Assembly (NCBI GenBank): GCA_036873135.1 | Contig: JAPTYO010000011.1 | Span: 18,548,747 to 18,612,746 of the forward strand | Source: Clarkia xantiana subsp. parviflora | Lineage: Eukaryota; Streptophyta; Magnoliopsida; Myrtales; Onagraceae | DNA: 64,000 nucleotides | Reading direction: 5' to 3' | In this document: positions 22,802 through 33,300 of the stretch, piece after piece | How the letters are laid out: every line of letters begins with the position of its first letter | Numbering within the stretch: position 1 is the first letter of the stretch | The notes under the pieces: model-generated | Told to the model about the DNA's origin: nothing | The model's input: the letters and a program-made list of their open reading frames with translations, nothing else | The model's database searches: none | Translations under genes and position numbers: made by a program

Positions 22802-25800
22802 ATGGCAAGCGTATATGTCATCCATGGAGGTTATGGAGCTGGAGGAGAGTCAGCGAATGCCAGAGAAGCATATATGGCAGAGTTAGGGACTCCTAAGCCA
22901 AAAGAAGAACAACCAAAAGGAAAGAGAGAAGACATAATAGAATTTTCAAGAAGAGACATGGAGCATGTGTTACCAGACAACAAGGATGCCCTGGTCATAA
23001 CAATGAAGATCACTGATATGGACATTGGGAGAATCCTAATAGACAGTGGAAGCTCACCCAACATCATTAGCAAAAAGGTCCTCAACATACTAGGAGTTAG
23101 GCCAAGTAGCATAAAACAGGTTTACTCCCCCTTGGTAGGATTTTCAGGAGAGCCAACATACCCACTGGGGGCAGTCACACTACCTGTGACACTGGGCACA
23201 GGGCAGAGGCAGCTAAAGATTGATGTCCCATTCTTCATTACAGAAGAAATGGAGGAGTACAATGGGGTCCTAGGTACCACTACAATCAACAAGTGGGGTA
23301 TGGTACCATCAACGCTATATCAGAAAATGAAATTCCCCACAGACCAAGGGATAGGGGAAGTAAAGGGTAACCAGAAGGTAGCAAGGAAATGTGCAAGGAT
23401 TGCACTAGGCAAAAGGAAGAAAACAAGAGAAGTCCTACTAGTAGACGAGGACCCAAGAGAAGATCATGGAAGACCAGCCCCCATGGAGGAACTAAAAGAG
23501 ATACTCATAGAAGAACCCGATAGGAAGGCTAAAATTGGGACTGCCTTATCTCAGGAAGAGGAGAACCACTTAGTCGCTTTACTAAGGGAATACAAGGATT
23601 TGTTCGCCTGGTCACCGAGTGATATGCCAGGGATATCAGAAGATGTGATCTCACACAGGCTCAACATAGACGCGGCAACGCGGCCAACAACACAGAAGGT
23701 GAGACCAATGGGAGGAAATAAAAAGATAGCTATTCAAGAAGAAGTAGAAAAGCTACTAAAGGCAAAGTTCATCAAGGAAATCAGATTCCAGACATGGGTG
23801 GCAAACCCAGTACTGGTAAAGAAGCCGGGAGGAAGTTGGAGAATGTGTATTGACTATCGGGACCTAAATAAGGCATGCCCAAAGGACTCATATCCGCTAC
23901 CAAGAATAGATCAGTTAGTGGATGCAACATCAGGTCACCGACTAATGAGCTTCATGGATGCATACTCAGGATATAACCAGATAAAAATGGCCCCTGAGGA
24001 CGCCCCCCACACAGCATTCTACGCTAATAGCGAGATATACCATTACACAGTGATGCCTTTCGGACTCATAAATGCTGGAGCAACATACCAAAGAATGGTC
24101 AACAAAATCTTTGGGGACATGATAGGGAAGACAATGGAGGCGTATGTGGACGACATGATAGTCAAATCTAAAGAGAAGAAGGACCATGTGGAAAACCTTC
24201 GCTCAACGTTTGAAAGGATGAGGCAATATCAAGTCCGTCTAAACCCGAAAAAATGCGCATTTGGGGTGCAATCAGGAAAGTTCTTAGGCTTCATGGTAAG
24301 CCAGCGAGGCATAGAGGTAAACCCCGAAAAACTTCAAGCAATTGAAGAAATGCAATCACCTACGAAGCACAAAGAGGTTCAACGACTGAACGGGAGGTTG
24401 GCAGCCCTTAACAGATTCCTATCCAAAATAGGAGACAAGGCATTACCCTTCTTTGAGGTACTAAGGGCAAACAAGAAATTTGAATGGACACCGAGATGTG
24501 AGGAGGCCTTCCAGCAACTCAAACAACATCTAAAGACACTACCACCCCTAGCAAAGCCTACACCAGGGGAGCCCCTCTACCTCTACATCTCCGTGAGCAA
24601 CGTGGCAGTTAGCTCAGTGCTAATCAAAGAGGAAAACGCTGCACAATTGCCAGTATACTTCGTAAGCAAAACATTGGCAAAGTATGAGATCAACTACTTG
24701 CCAATAGAAAAGTACCTCTATGCACTGATCATATCAGCAAGAAAGTTGAGACCGTATTTTCATGGGCATGAAGTAACAGTCCTCACAGACCAACCATTGA
24801 AACACCTCCTGCAGAGGCCAGACACATCGGGAAGACTGACCAAATGGGCAATCGAGCTAAGTGAGTTTCGCATTCATTTCGCCCCAAGAACAGCCATAAA
24901 GGGTCAGGCTCTAGCAGATTTTATCGCCGAATTCACTGGAATTAATCCGGACGAAGACTTGGGAGAAGTCAAAACTACATGCGAGGCAAGTAGTAGTCAG
25001 GAGACACAATCAGAAGAATTATGGGAGATGCATACTGATGGGTCATCCAACGGAGGAGGTTCAGGCGCAGGCCTCTTACTATACCCACCAAATAGCGATA
25101 CACCTATGCGCTATGCCATGGCACTAACCTTTAAGGCAACAAACAACGAGGCTGAGTACGAAGCACTAATAACTGGCCTGAGAATAGCCAAAGGAGTAGG
25201 GGCAAAGCATTTAAGGGTCAAGTGTGATTCTCAACTAGTTGTCAATCAAGTGAAAGGAATCTACACTGCAAAGTCCGAAAACATGCAGAAATACTTGCAG
25301 CAAGCCAAGGACCTGATAAAGAGCTTCCAAAGCTTTGACATTGAGTCTGTCCCAAGAGAACAAAACCAAGAGGCAGACGCCTTAAGTAAACTAGCCTTAG
25401 GGGCAGAAGCAGGCAAAGAGGTTCACTTCGTGGAGCAAAGAATGCAATCAGTGATAGAACAAATGGAGGTTCTAGCAATAGATGAGGCAGAAGTCTGGAT
25501 GACACCAATGAGACAATACATCATGGAAGGAAAGCTCCCAAAAGATAAGGTGGAAGCAGTCAAGATTGAAAGGATGGCTAGGAATTACGCAGTGATGGCC
25601 AATGAGCTCTACAAGAAAGGATACTCCACACCTTTCCTCAAATGCATAGCATACCCAGAAACAGAGAGGGTACTTGCAGAACTCCATGAGGGAGAGGCGG
25701 GGTGCCATGAAGGAGCACGGTCAATAAGCCGAAAGGTCTACAACCTAGGATACTATTGGCCATCATTGAGCAAAGAAGTAGCAGACTTGGTACAAAAATG

Positions 25801-26728
25801 TGATCACTGCCAAAGGTACTCCAGAAATATAACAGCCCCACCAGCAAAGCTAAGCTCCATCTCAGGAGCCTGGCCTTTCGCACAATGGGGGATTGATTTG
25901 ATAGGCCCCCTACCAAAAACAAAAGGTCAGAAGACTTGCATAATTGTTGCAATAGACTACTTCTCCAAGTGGATAGAAGCAAAGGCAATGGGGAAGACAA
26001 CAGACGACCAAGTCGTCAATTTCATCCAATCTCACATTGTCTCGAGGTACGGGGTGCCAAGAGCTATAATAAGTGACAATGGCCCGCAATTCAAGAGCAA
26101 GAAATTGCAGTGGTATTGCGAAAGACTGAATATAGATCACCGCTTCGCATCAGTAAAGCACCCTCAGACAAACGGACAGGTAGAATCGGCAAACAAGATA
26201 GTGCTAGATGGCCTAAAGAAACGACTCCACGCCACCAAGGGAAGTTGGGTAGATGAGCTGGAAAATGTTCTATGGGCAGTGCGGACAACACCAAAGATAT
26301 CCACAGGAGAAACGCCATTTGGCCTAGTGTACGGAACTGAGGCGGTGGCACCAGCAGAAATAGCTGTACAATCACTGAGGACCAAGTACTTTGAGGAGCA
26401 TGAGAACAACAAGGCAAGACTTTTAGATTTAGACATGGTGGAGGATAAAAGGTGGAATTCAGAAGAAGCACAGACACGAATGCGCCTTGTCTCAGCAAGA
26501 TACTACAACCGCCAAGTCAAGGAAAGACAATTCCACGTAGGAGAACTAGTACTAAGAAGGAATGAGTTCTCACACTTAGACCAAGTCAGAAAATTATCTC
26601 CAAAGTGGGAAGGACCATACAAGATAGCGTCAGTTCCCTACGTAAACGCGTACCGCCTCGAAGATGGAGAGGGGTATATCTCCACAAACACCTTCAGTGG
26701 AGAGCACCTAAAGAAGTACTACGTATAA
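22802..26728 (+). CDS. Tat-lineage pol polyprotein, intact, without gag
   Basis: 1308 codons, uninterrupted. Order of domains: aspartic protease with IDSGSS near residue 80; reverse transcriptase with FMDAYSGYNQIKM, VMPFGLINAGATYQR and catalytic AYVDDMIV near 447; first RNase H around 590-690; second, archaeal-type RNase H starting at HTDGSSNGGGSGAG near 743 with NNEAEYEAL; integrase zinc finger HEG...CDHCQ around 960-1005; integrase core with WGIDLIGPLP, DNGPQF and HPQTNGQVES. Two RNase H domains before integrase mark the Tat clade. The first codon is only 30 bases after the primer site and the N-terminus reads like the gag-pol linker of such elements, so gag was removed while pol kept a start codon. 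It should cleave, reverse transcribe and integrate in cytoplasmic particles and the nucleus, but only with gag in trans. Confidence 0.93.
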   Translation: MASVYVIHGGYGAGGESANAREAYMAELGTPKPKEEQPKGKREDIIEFSRRDMEHVLPDNKDALVITMKITDMDIGRILIDSGSSPNIISKKVLNILGVRPSSIKQVYSPLVGFSGEPTYPLGAVTLPVTLGTGQRQLKIDVPFFITEEMEEYNGVLGTTTINKWGMVPSTLYQKMKFPTDQGIGEVKGNQKVARKCARIALGKRKKTREVLLVDEDPREDHGRPAPMEELKEILIEEPDRKAKIGTALSQEEENHLVALLREYKDLFAWSPSDMPGISEDVISHRLNIDAATRPTTQKVRPMGGNKKIAIQEEVEKLLKAKFIKEIRFQTWVANPVLVKKPGGSWRMCIDYRDLNKACPKDSYPLPRIDQLVDATSGHRLMSFMDAYSGYNQIKMAPEDAPHTAFYANSEIYHYTVMPFGLINAGATYQRMVNKIFGDMIGKTMEAYVDDMIVKSKEKKDHVENLRSTFERMRQYQVRLNPKKCAFGVQSGKFLGFMVSQRGIEVNPEKLQAIEEMQSPTKHKEVQRLNGRLAALNRFLSKIGDKALPFFEVLRANKKFEWTPRCEEAFQQLKQHLKTLPPLAKPTPGEPLYLYISVSNVAVSSVLIKEENAAQLPVYFVSKTLAKYEINYLPIEKYLYALIISARKLRPYFHGHEVTVLTDQPLKHLLQRPDTSGRLTKWAIELSEFRIHFAPRTAIKGQALADFIAEFTGINPDEDLGEVKTTCEASSSQETQSEELWEMHTDGSSNGGGSGAGLLLYPPNSDTPMRYAMALTFKATNNEAEYEALITGLRIAKGVGAKHLRVKCDSQLVVNQVKGIYTAKSENMQKYLQQAKDLIKSFQSFDIESVPREQNQEADALSKLALGAEAGKEVHFVEQRMQSVIEQMEVLAIDEAEVWMTPMRQYIMEGKLPKDKVEAVKIERMARNYAVMANELYKKGYSTPFLKCIAYPETERVLAELHEGEAGCHEGARSISRKVYNLGYYWPSLSKEVADLVQKCDHCQRYSRNITAPPAKLSSISGAWPFAQWGIDLIGPLPKTKGQKTCIIVAIDYFSKWIEAKAMGKTTDDQVVNFIQSHIVSRYGVPRAIISDNGPQFKSKKLQWYCERLNIDHRFASVKHPQTNGQVESANKIVLDGLKKRLHATKGSWVDELENVLWAVRTTPKISTGETPFGLVYGTEAVAPAEIAVQSLRTKYFEEHENNKARLLDLDMVEDKRWNSEEAQTRMRLVSARYYNRQVKERQFHVGELVLRRNEFSHLDQVRKLSPKWEGPYKIASVPYVNAYRLEDGEGYISTNTFSGEHLKKYYV

Positions 26729-27028
26729 GAAGAAAGCACAAGCAAAAGACCATATCCTTAGTTGCATATTTCACATTTTGCGCGCTTCAGCTTCACAAGC
26801 TTTTCAAAAAACAACTTTTGAGAAGGAGAACTCACGAAGTTACTCCAACTCCACAACTATCTTTTATTCCTACAAAGGATGTCTTGGTGCACCAAGGCAT
26901 CCCAAGTGTACAAAAACATGAATGCTCCTAAGGGAGTAGTAGTTACTCAAGAGTATTTTCCAGTGAATGTAGTGGTATAATCACGAAGTTATCCTTACAC
27001 AGATATGACTTCAAGTCAATGACATGTT
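26729..27028 (+). other. Tat 3' region between pol and minisatellite
   Basis: 300 bases with no credible gene; a short frame continues from the overlapping pol region. Gradual transition into the repeat at about 27029. Confidence 0.5.
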
Positions 27029-27585
27029 CGACGCCCCCAAGAGCGTATCTTGAGAGTAGTTTTCATACTACGACATTCGACGCCCCCAAGAGCGTATCTT
27101 GAGAGTAGTTTTCATACTACGACATTCGACGCCCCCAAGAGCGTATCTTGAGAGTAGTGTTCATACTACGACCTTCGACGCCCCCAAGAGCGTATCTTGA
27201 GAGTAGTTATTACACTACGACTTTCGACGCACCAAGAGCGTATCTTGAGAGTGGTTTCCAAAAACTACGAACTTCGACGCCCCCAGGAGCGTATCTTGAG
27301 AGTAGTGTTCATACTACGACCTTCGACGCCCCCAAGAGCGTATCTTGAGAGTAGTTATTACACTACGAATTCGACGCACCAAGAGCGTATCTTGAGAGTG
27401 GTTTCCAAAAACTACGAATTCGACGCCCCCAGGAGCGTATCTTGAGGTAGATTTGCAACCTACCAGATTCGACGCCCCCAAGAGCGTATCTTGAGGTAGA
27501 AAAAACACTACCAGTTCGACGCCCCCAAGAGCGTATCTTGAGGTAGATTTCAAACTACCAGTTCGACGCCTACCAGGAGCGTATC
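27029..27585 (+). repeat. ~49-bp minisatellite, about 12 units
   Basis: Units start cgacgcccccaagagcgtat followed by cttgagagtagt and a variable 12-20-bp spacer. The first units are nearly identical (49 bp); later ones shorten and change spacer (cttgaggtagattt). Frames such as 27148-27348 and 27197-27445 merely run through the repeat on several frames and should not be read as genes. Confidence 0.9.
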
Positions 27586-27800
27586 TTTGGTCTAACCTGA
27601 GCCCTCCGGGAGCCTATCCTGTGAAACGTTAAGTGCCGTCCGAGAGCCTGTCTCGTGAACAGATTTTGACACCCGTCAAGAACGTATCGGTGGACTAACC
27701 TGTGCCCTCCGGGAGCCTATCCTGTGAAACGTTAAGTGCCGTCCGAGAGCCTGTCTCGTGAAAAGATTTCGACGCCCACCAAGAGCGTATCTTTGGTCTA
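27586..27800 (+). repeat. Related ~100-bp repeat, two units
   Basis: Two copies of ccctccgggagcctatcctg followed by tgaaacgttaagtgccgtcc and gagagcctgtctcgtgaa, each followed by an acgcccaccaagagcgtatc-like word that links them to the preceding minisatellite. Confidence 0.8.
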
Positions 27801-28220
27801 ACAGTACAACGTATACCGTGTAAGGGGTATCAGAAGAGATCATCACACCATGCTTAGAAGGATACCATTCTTAGAAGGATACCATGCTCAGAAGGATACC
27901 ATGAGAAATAAATTTCTAAGTAAAGTATTGTGAAGAACAAGTAATGTTTTTTCTTTATGAAATGGCAGGTAAGACATGAAGGAAAGCACGAAAGAAGGAT
28001 AAGTAAAGGAAACACACAAAGGAAAGGTTCCATACCCAAAGAGCCATACACAAGGCATAGGGAGACATCATGAGAAGAGATATAAACACACGGCCATATA
28101 TACAACAAGTATAAACAAGTGTATCAGACAAAGATGGCAACACTAAGAAAGGTGGAGTTTTAAACTCTAAAGACAACCACAACTCACAAACACACGAGAC
28201 TACCACAATAAATAGGGGTA
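27801..28220 (+). other. Tat internal spacer before antisense gene end
   Basis: It contains three copies of agaaggataccat (27855-27900) and no credible gene on the plus strand. On the minus strand it would be the 3' UTR of the antisense gene. Confidence 0.45.
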
Positions 28221-29287
28221 CTATTCCTTTATCTTCGCAATATGCTTAAGTGCAAAGTCCGACAAATCACCAAGACGAGAGAAAGGAAAGTCAGGAGCAA
28301 TCATGTGAATACGCTCAAGAATCTCCTTAAAGGAAATACGTTTAGCCACAGAGCAGCGAACGTCCATAGCAGCCTGATAAGCGGAAGAGGCCTTATACTC
28401 AGCAATGGCACACTCTTTCGCCTCCATACGAAACATTTCCTCCAGAGAGACTAACTCAGCAGCCCGGAGTGTCTCATCACGATAAGACCTTTGTTTCAAC
28501 GTCTCAACCTCTTCATTGAGAAGAGCAATGCGACCCTCCAAGTCTCGGCACCGCAAATCAGTAATACGACTATGCTCCAAATAGCTAATAAGACTGGAGT
28601 TAAGGGAGACACAAATGTCCTCGTACACCTTCCTCTCCTCAGCAAGATGAATAGCAAGGGTGGACAAATTAACAAGGTCGGCCATACCCTGCAACAAAAA
28701 TAAAAGATGAGACGGATAACGCATGAAGAAGAAGTATGCCAAAGGATAAAACGGTTAATAACATTACAGGAGCATAACGAGCCAACACATCACGAGCCAA
28801 CTCATAAGTTGCATCCGACCCTTTGGAGAGGGACACACGATCAGCAGGAGGAACAGCAGACTGCAGAACACGAACTCCAACCTCAGGAGTTTGCAAAGAA
28901 GATTGATTGTCAAAACGAGCCCCACGCCCATAATAAGGCGCCCACTCAGACCCAACAATTCCATCAACAGGTGGACGAGACAGCTCCTTCCGACTCAGAC
29001 GCGGAAGACGAAGTCTACCTATAACAAAGCACAGAATAAATACCAATATACACTAAGGAAACTCAGTTGCTCATAAACTCACCAAACAGAGAGGAAGGAA
29101 AAGACGGCTCCCGGACCTTCGATTGGGGGGCATCAATATAGAAAGAAGATGGCACCCTAACGTCACCACCCTTACCTCCAGTTAGAGAACACCTCCCCGC
29201 ACCATAGAAAACCGATCTTTTTGCAATCGAAGATCCGGTCCCGGAAGTAACCACTCCCACACGTACTGGCCTCTTACTCCTCATCAA
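28221..29287 (-). CDS. Antisense three-exon gene of Tat element (N-terminally short)
   Basis: Read on the minus strand, three exons join in frame: 29287-29083, 29018-28768 and 28688-28221, 307 codons before the stop. Both introns start GT and end AG (gtgagttt..gttatag, gtaatgtt..gttgcag). Exon 2 has PEVGVRVLQSAVPPADRV and exon 3 has a heptad-rich helical stretch ending IAPDFPFSRLGDLSDFALKH. Both motifs recur in the antisense gene of the second Tat element (62259-63184), and the intron between them sits after the equivalent ..TP/AP codon. The N-terminal gypsy-associated domain seen in the second gene is missing here. Function is unknown to me; helical C-terminus suggests protein-protein contact. 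The start at 29287 is the first ATG of the frame; an upstream exon cannot be excluded. Confidence 0.6.
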
Positions 29288-29429
29288 TCACCAGAAAATT
29301 CTGCTGACCGGAAAAAACACAGGCTCAATCCGAGAAAAACAGAAAGCAAATAATGGACAAGAAACACGAACTCATTTCCCTAAAATGATAGATACAAAGT
29401 CAAAAGACAAGAATAGAAAGACGGCAAGA

Positions 29430-29553
29430 AAAACCCCACCGGCCAACAGGCAAAGGCAGGGGGCAGGGGGAGATAGTCATAACCCCCAGCATAAGGAGAC
29501 CCCACCAGCCAACAGGCAGAGGCAGGAGGCAGGGGGAGATAGTCATAACCCCC
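29430..29553. repeat. ~68-bp minisatellite, part left of nested copia
   Basis: About two units containing ccaacaggcagaggcag, gggggagatagtcataaccc and ccagcataagg. The array is cut after ccccc at 29553 by the copia insertion and resumes at 34959. Confidence 0.85.
29549..29553. repeat. Target duplication CCCCC of nested copia (left)
   Basis: Five C residues before the LTR; the partner lies at 34959-34963. In the undisturbed repeat unit the site reads cataacccccagc, consistent with a duplicated ccccc target. Confidence 0.8.
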
Positions 29554-29749
29554 TATAGGAATGTATAGCTTTCCACATACAATATATCCTTGTGCATACT
29601 AGATCACTAGATTAGCTTAGCTTGTGAACTAAGTTAGTTTAGTTAGTTAGATCTTCTTACTAGTATATATACTAGTCCTATACATTGTAACACATGATTT
29701 TGGTTGATCAATACATTTCATATTCAATCTAAATCCTCCAAGCTTTATA
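29554..29749 (+). repeat. 5' LTR of young copia (196 bp)
   Basis: It starts tataggaatgtatagc and ends caagctttata. A perfect 18-bp palindrome, actagtatatatactagt, at 29659-29676 contains the likely TATA box; the 3' copy carries it at 34868-34885. Confidence 0.92.
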
Positions 29750-29761
29750 TGGTATCAGAGC
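29750..29761 (+). promoter_or_regulatory. Primer-binding site of young copia
   Basis: tggtatcagagc, the consensus complement of the initiator-methionine tRNA 3' region, lies directly after the LTR. Confidence 0.92.
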
Positions 29762-30306
29762 ATGTACGTTTCTTGGCGATCAAGCAACCTGGATTCAGCT
29801 GGTTTCCGGTGGATCTTTGGCTTCGATTCTTCGATTTCAGCTTGGATTTGTGCTTCTATTCTTGATTCCGCTTGATTTCGACTCTTAGTAAGTCTCTTGG
29901 ATCATGAACTGAGTTGATTCTCAGCTCAATTGAAGTTGTTTTTGGATCAATTCTGCGTAGCATTGCTAGTTGCTTTCCGGCCAAGTTTCTTCATCGCATT
30001 TGCTTCATCTACAAGTTTTGGTTCAAAATTGTGCTTACTTAGCCAGTTTTCTTGATTACGATTATGGATTTCGTGATCTTGATTCAATTCTGAGCACTTC
30101 TGGATTGGATTGCTGCATTCTTTTGATCTGGATAGTTGCGTATTGCTGGTTTTGGCTGGCATCTTTTGTCCTATTATCCAGCTTGCATAGTTGTACTCTT
30201 TTGGCCATTTCCGTTGGAATTGTGTGGCTGTGGTTGATAGTTTGCTGGATTTTCTTGCAATTCAAATCTATTTGAATCTTAATATCAGTGGAATTGGTGC
30301 TGGATT
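29762..30306 (+). other. Leader of young copia
   Basis: 545 bases between primer site and the polyprotein start, T-rich with no long frame in the sense of the polyprotein. Frames here on both strands are short. Packaging signals would be expected here but none is recognisable. Confidence 0.6.
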
Positions 30307-33300
30307 ATGGCTGATAACACCATTGAGGATCCTCTCTATTTACATCCATCGGACACCACTGGCTTGTTGTTAATTCCATTTCAGCTCCAAGGTTCCAGCA
30401 ACTACCATGCCTGGAGTACAGCTATCAAGGAAGGACTTCTTGTCAAGAACAAGATTGGTTTTATTGATGGCAGCTTCTCAAGATTGAGTGTCCCTGTGGC
30501 ACAACATGTGAGATGGGATAGGGCCAATGCCATTGTTAAGGCGTGGCTTAGGAACACAGTTGCTAAGGAGCTGGTCAATGGTTTGGTTTACAACAACACA
30601 GCTTTGTCTATTTGGAATGATCTTAAAGAAATGTTTGATAAAGTTGATGGTACACAAATCTTCCAGCTCACAAGAGAAATATACCAATGTTCACAAGGTG
30701 CTCTTTCAATCACTGAGTATTTTGGGAAAATGAAGCAGTTGTGGGATGCGTTGGGTTCTATTGATGATTTGAGGCTTGAGTGCTCAGCTGATAGCAAGAT
30801 TATCAATGAACATAAGGAGAAACAAAGACTGATTGCTTTCCTCTTGGGACTGAATGAATCATTTGCTCATGTAAGAAGTAGCTTATTGATGAGGCAACCA
30901 CTCCCTTCATTAAGTGTGGCTTTCTCTGTGTTATTGCAAGAAGAGAGTCAACGTGCAATTGCTGGTTCAATAGGGGATATGGGAGAAGCTACTGCTTTAT
31001 ACTCTCAAAGGAACTTCCTCAATTCAAGGGGTCCTAACTATGGCAATGGCAATGGCTCAGGCAATGGAGGTAATGGTTCAAGGCCTAATGCTTCTTTTCC
31101 AAGAAACTACAATTCCAATGGAGGGATTTCATCTTATGGAGGTTTCAATGGGGCTTCTAATGCTTCAACTGGGAAAACAGGCAAGATTGATAAGTCTAAT
31201 TGGTTATGCTCCTATTGTGGCAAGATGGGGCACAAAGTGGAGACATGTTGGAAGAAGCATCCACAACTTGCACCTTCTTCTGCTTTGAAACGTCCATGGA
31301 ATTCAGCTAATGTTAGCATTGATGAGAGTCCTCAATCTAACTTGGTTGAGCATGTAGCTGCTGGGGATAAGAGGATTTTTCATGGGACATGTGAGAAAAG
31401 GATTTTGCACACTGGTTTGGATAGAAGGGTTCAACATGTGGCAATTCAAGATGATTTTGAGCCTCTTTCTAATGAAGATGATGAGCTTGTACGTGTGAAC
31501 ATGGCAGGTATATCCAATCCATCTTCTTCTATGATATGGATTGTAGACTCAGGTGCTACAAACCACATCACTCATCATTTGAGCTGGCTACACAACTTGA
31601 GAAAGACTGATTCCAATCATCAATTTGTTCATTTGCCTAATGGTAACAAATGTAGGATTACTCATATTGGGAGCTGCTCCTTCTCTTCTGGTTTCACCTT
31701 GGATGACATCCTTTATGTGCCTGATTTCAAGTTCAACTTGATCTCAGTGTCTAAACTCCCAACTCAATTGAATTGCAAAGTTATATTCACTTTTGCCAAT
31801 GTGTTGATTCAGGGCCATGTTGGGAAGCCAATGGTGATTGGTGAGAGATCTAAGGGGCTTTATACACTCAGGGATTCAGTACCTTCAAGCTCAAGCAAGG
31901 TGGTGGCAGCTCATACCATTTCTAAAACAAATAAGGAGAATGCTTGGACCTGGCATAGGCGTCTGGGACACATTTCAGCTACACATTTGAGTCATTTGAA
32001 TAATGTGTTGTGTTTAAGTGATTCTTCTAGAAGTTGTGTCAAACAATGTACCATCTGTCCTTTGGCCAAGCAAACCAGATTATCATTTCCTATTAGTCAA
32101 TCACATGCCTCTACTCCTTTTGCCTTAATACATTTGGATCTTTGGGGTCCATACAAAGTTCCAACCATCAAAGGCTACCAATATTTTCTTACAATTGTGG
32201 ATGACTTCTCAAGGGCTACTTGGGTTTTCTTGATGAAGCATAAGAGTGATACTTTCATCCACATCCAAAGTTTTTTATTGATGGTTCAGAACCAGTTTGG
32301 GACTATGGTCAAGATTGCTAGGAGTGACAATGGATCTGAGTTCATCAATTCCATTTGCAAGGATCATTTCCTTCTTTTGGGAATTCAACACCAAACTAGT
32401 TGTCCTTACACTCCTCAGCAGAATGGAAGAGTGGAGCGCAAGCATAGACAAATTTTGAATATAGCAAGGGCATTGCGTTTTCAGGCTTCTATGCCAATCA
32501 AATATTGGGGTTATTGTGTGCTCACTGCTTGTTACTTGATCAATCGCATACCTTCATCCTCTTTGCAATTCAAATCTCCAATGGAGGTGTTATATGGCAA
32601 GCAACCTTCCATCAACCATCTAAGAATCATTGGATGTCTGTGTTTTGCCACCAACTTGAACAACTTGGATAAATTTGGTTCAAGAGCTGAGCCTTGCATT
32701 CTAATGGGATATTCCACTTCACAAAAAGGTTATCTTGTGATGAAGATATCTAATTCAACTTTCCATGTATCAAGAGATGTTGCTTTCCATGAGCACATCT
32801 TCCCATTTGGCATGTCTAAAGCAGAGCTGAGATCTCTGTTGCCTACTTGCTTGGAGTCCAAATTATTGATTGAAGAGTCTTCTTCTAATGATCAAAGCTC
32901 TCTTGATAGAGCTCCTTTGGTTTCTCCACCTATTCTTGATGAATTCATTGCTCCTCAGCAACCTCCTCAGCCACCTTCTCAGCCACCAATGGTTGAAGTC
33001 ATGCCTCCACAAATCCCAACATTAAGAAGGAGTGCAAGGATTGCTCAACTTAGAGGAGCTTCTACTTCCAATGCTGTATTTGGTTTAGAGAAGTATATCT
33101 CATATGATCATCTGAATCCTAACTTTACTTGCTTCTTGGCCTCCATTGACAAAGTTAGGGAGCCTTCTACTTACAAGCAAGCAGTCAAGGATTCAAATTG
33201 GGTGGTGGCAATGAAGGATGAGATCAAAGCTTTGCAAGATAACAACACATGGAGGATTGTGGATCTGCCTCATGGTAAGTCATCTATTGGTTGTAAATGG

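Noticed and set aside
25242..26498. Five minus-strand frames of 76-135 codons within pol
   Set aside because: Shadow frames opposite a long intact polymerase; leucine- and serine-rich composition is the mirror of the coding strand.
27148..27553. Overlapping open frames on both strands in the minisatellite
   Set aside because: They arise because the repeat unit happens to lack stops in several frames; the peptides are repeats of the unit and the start codons differ by chance.
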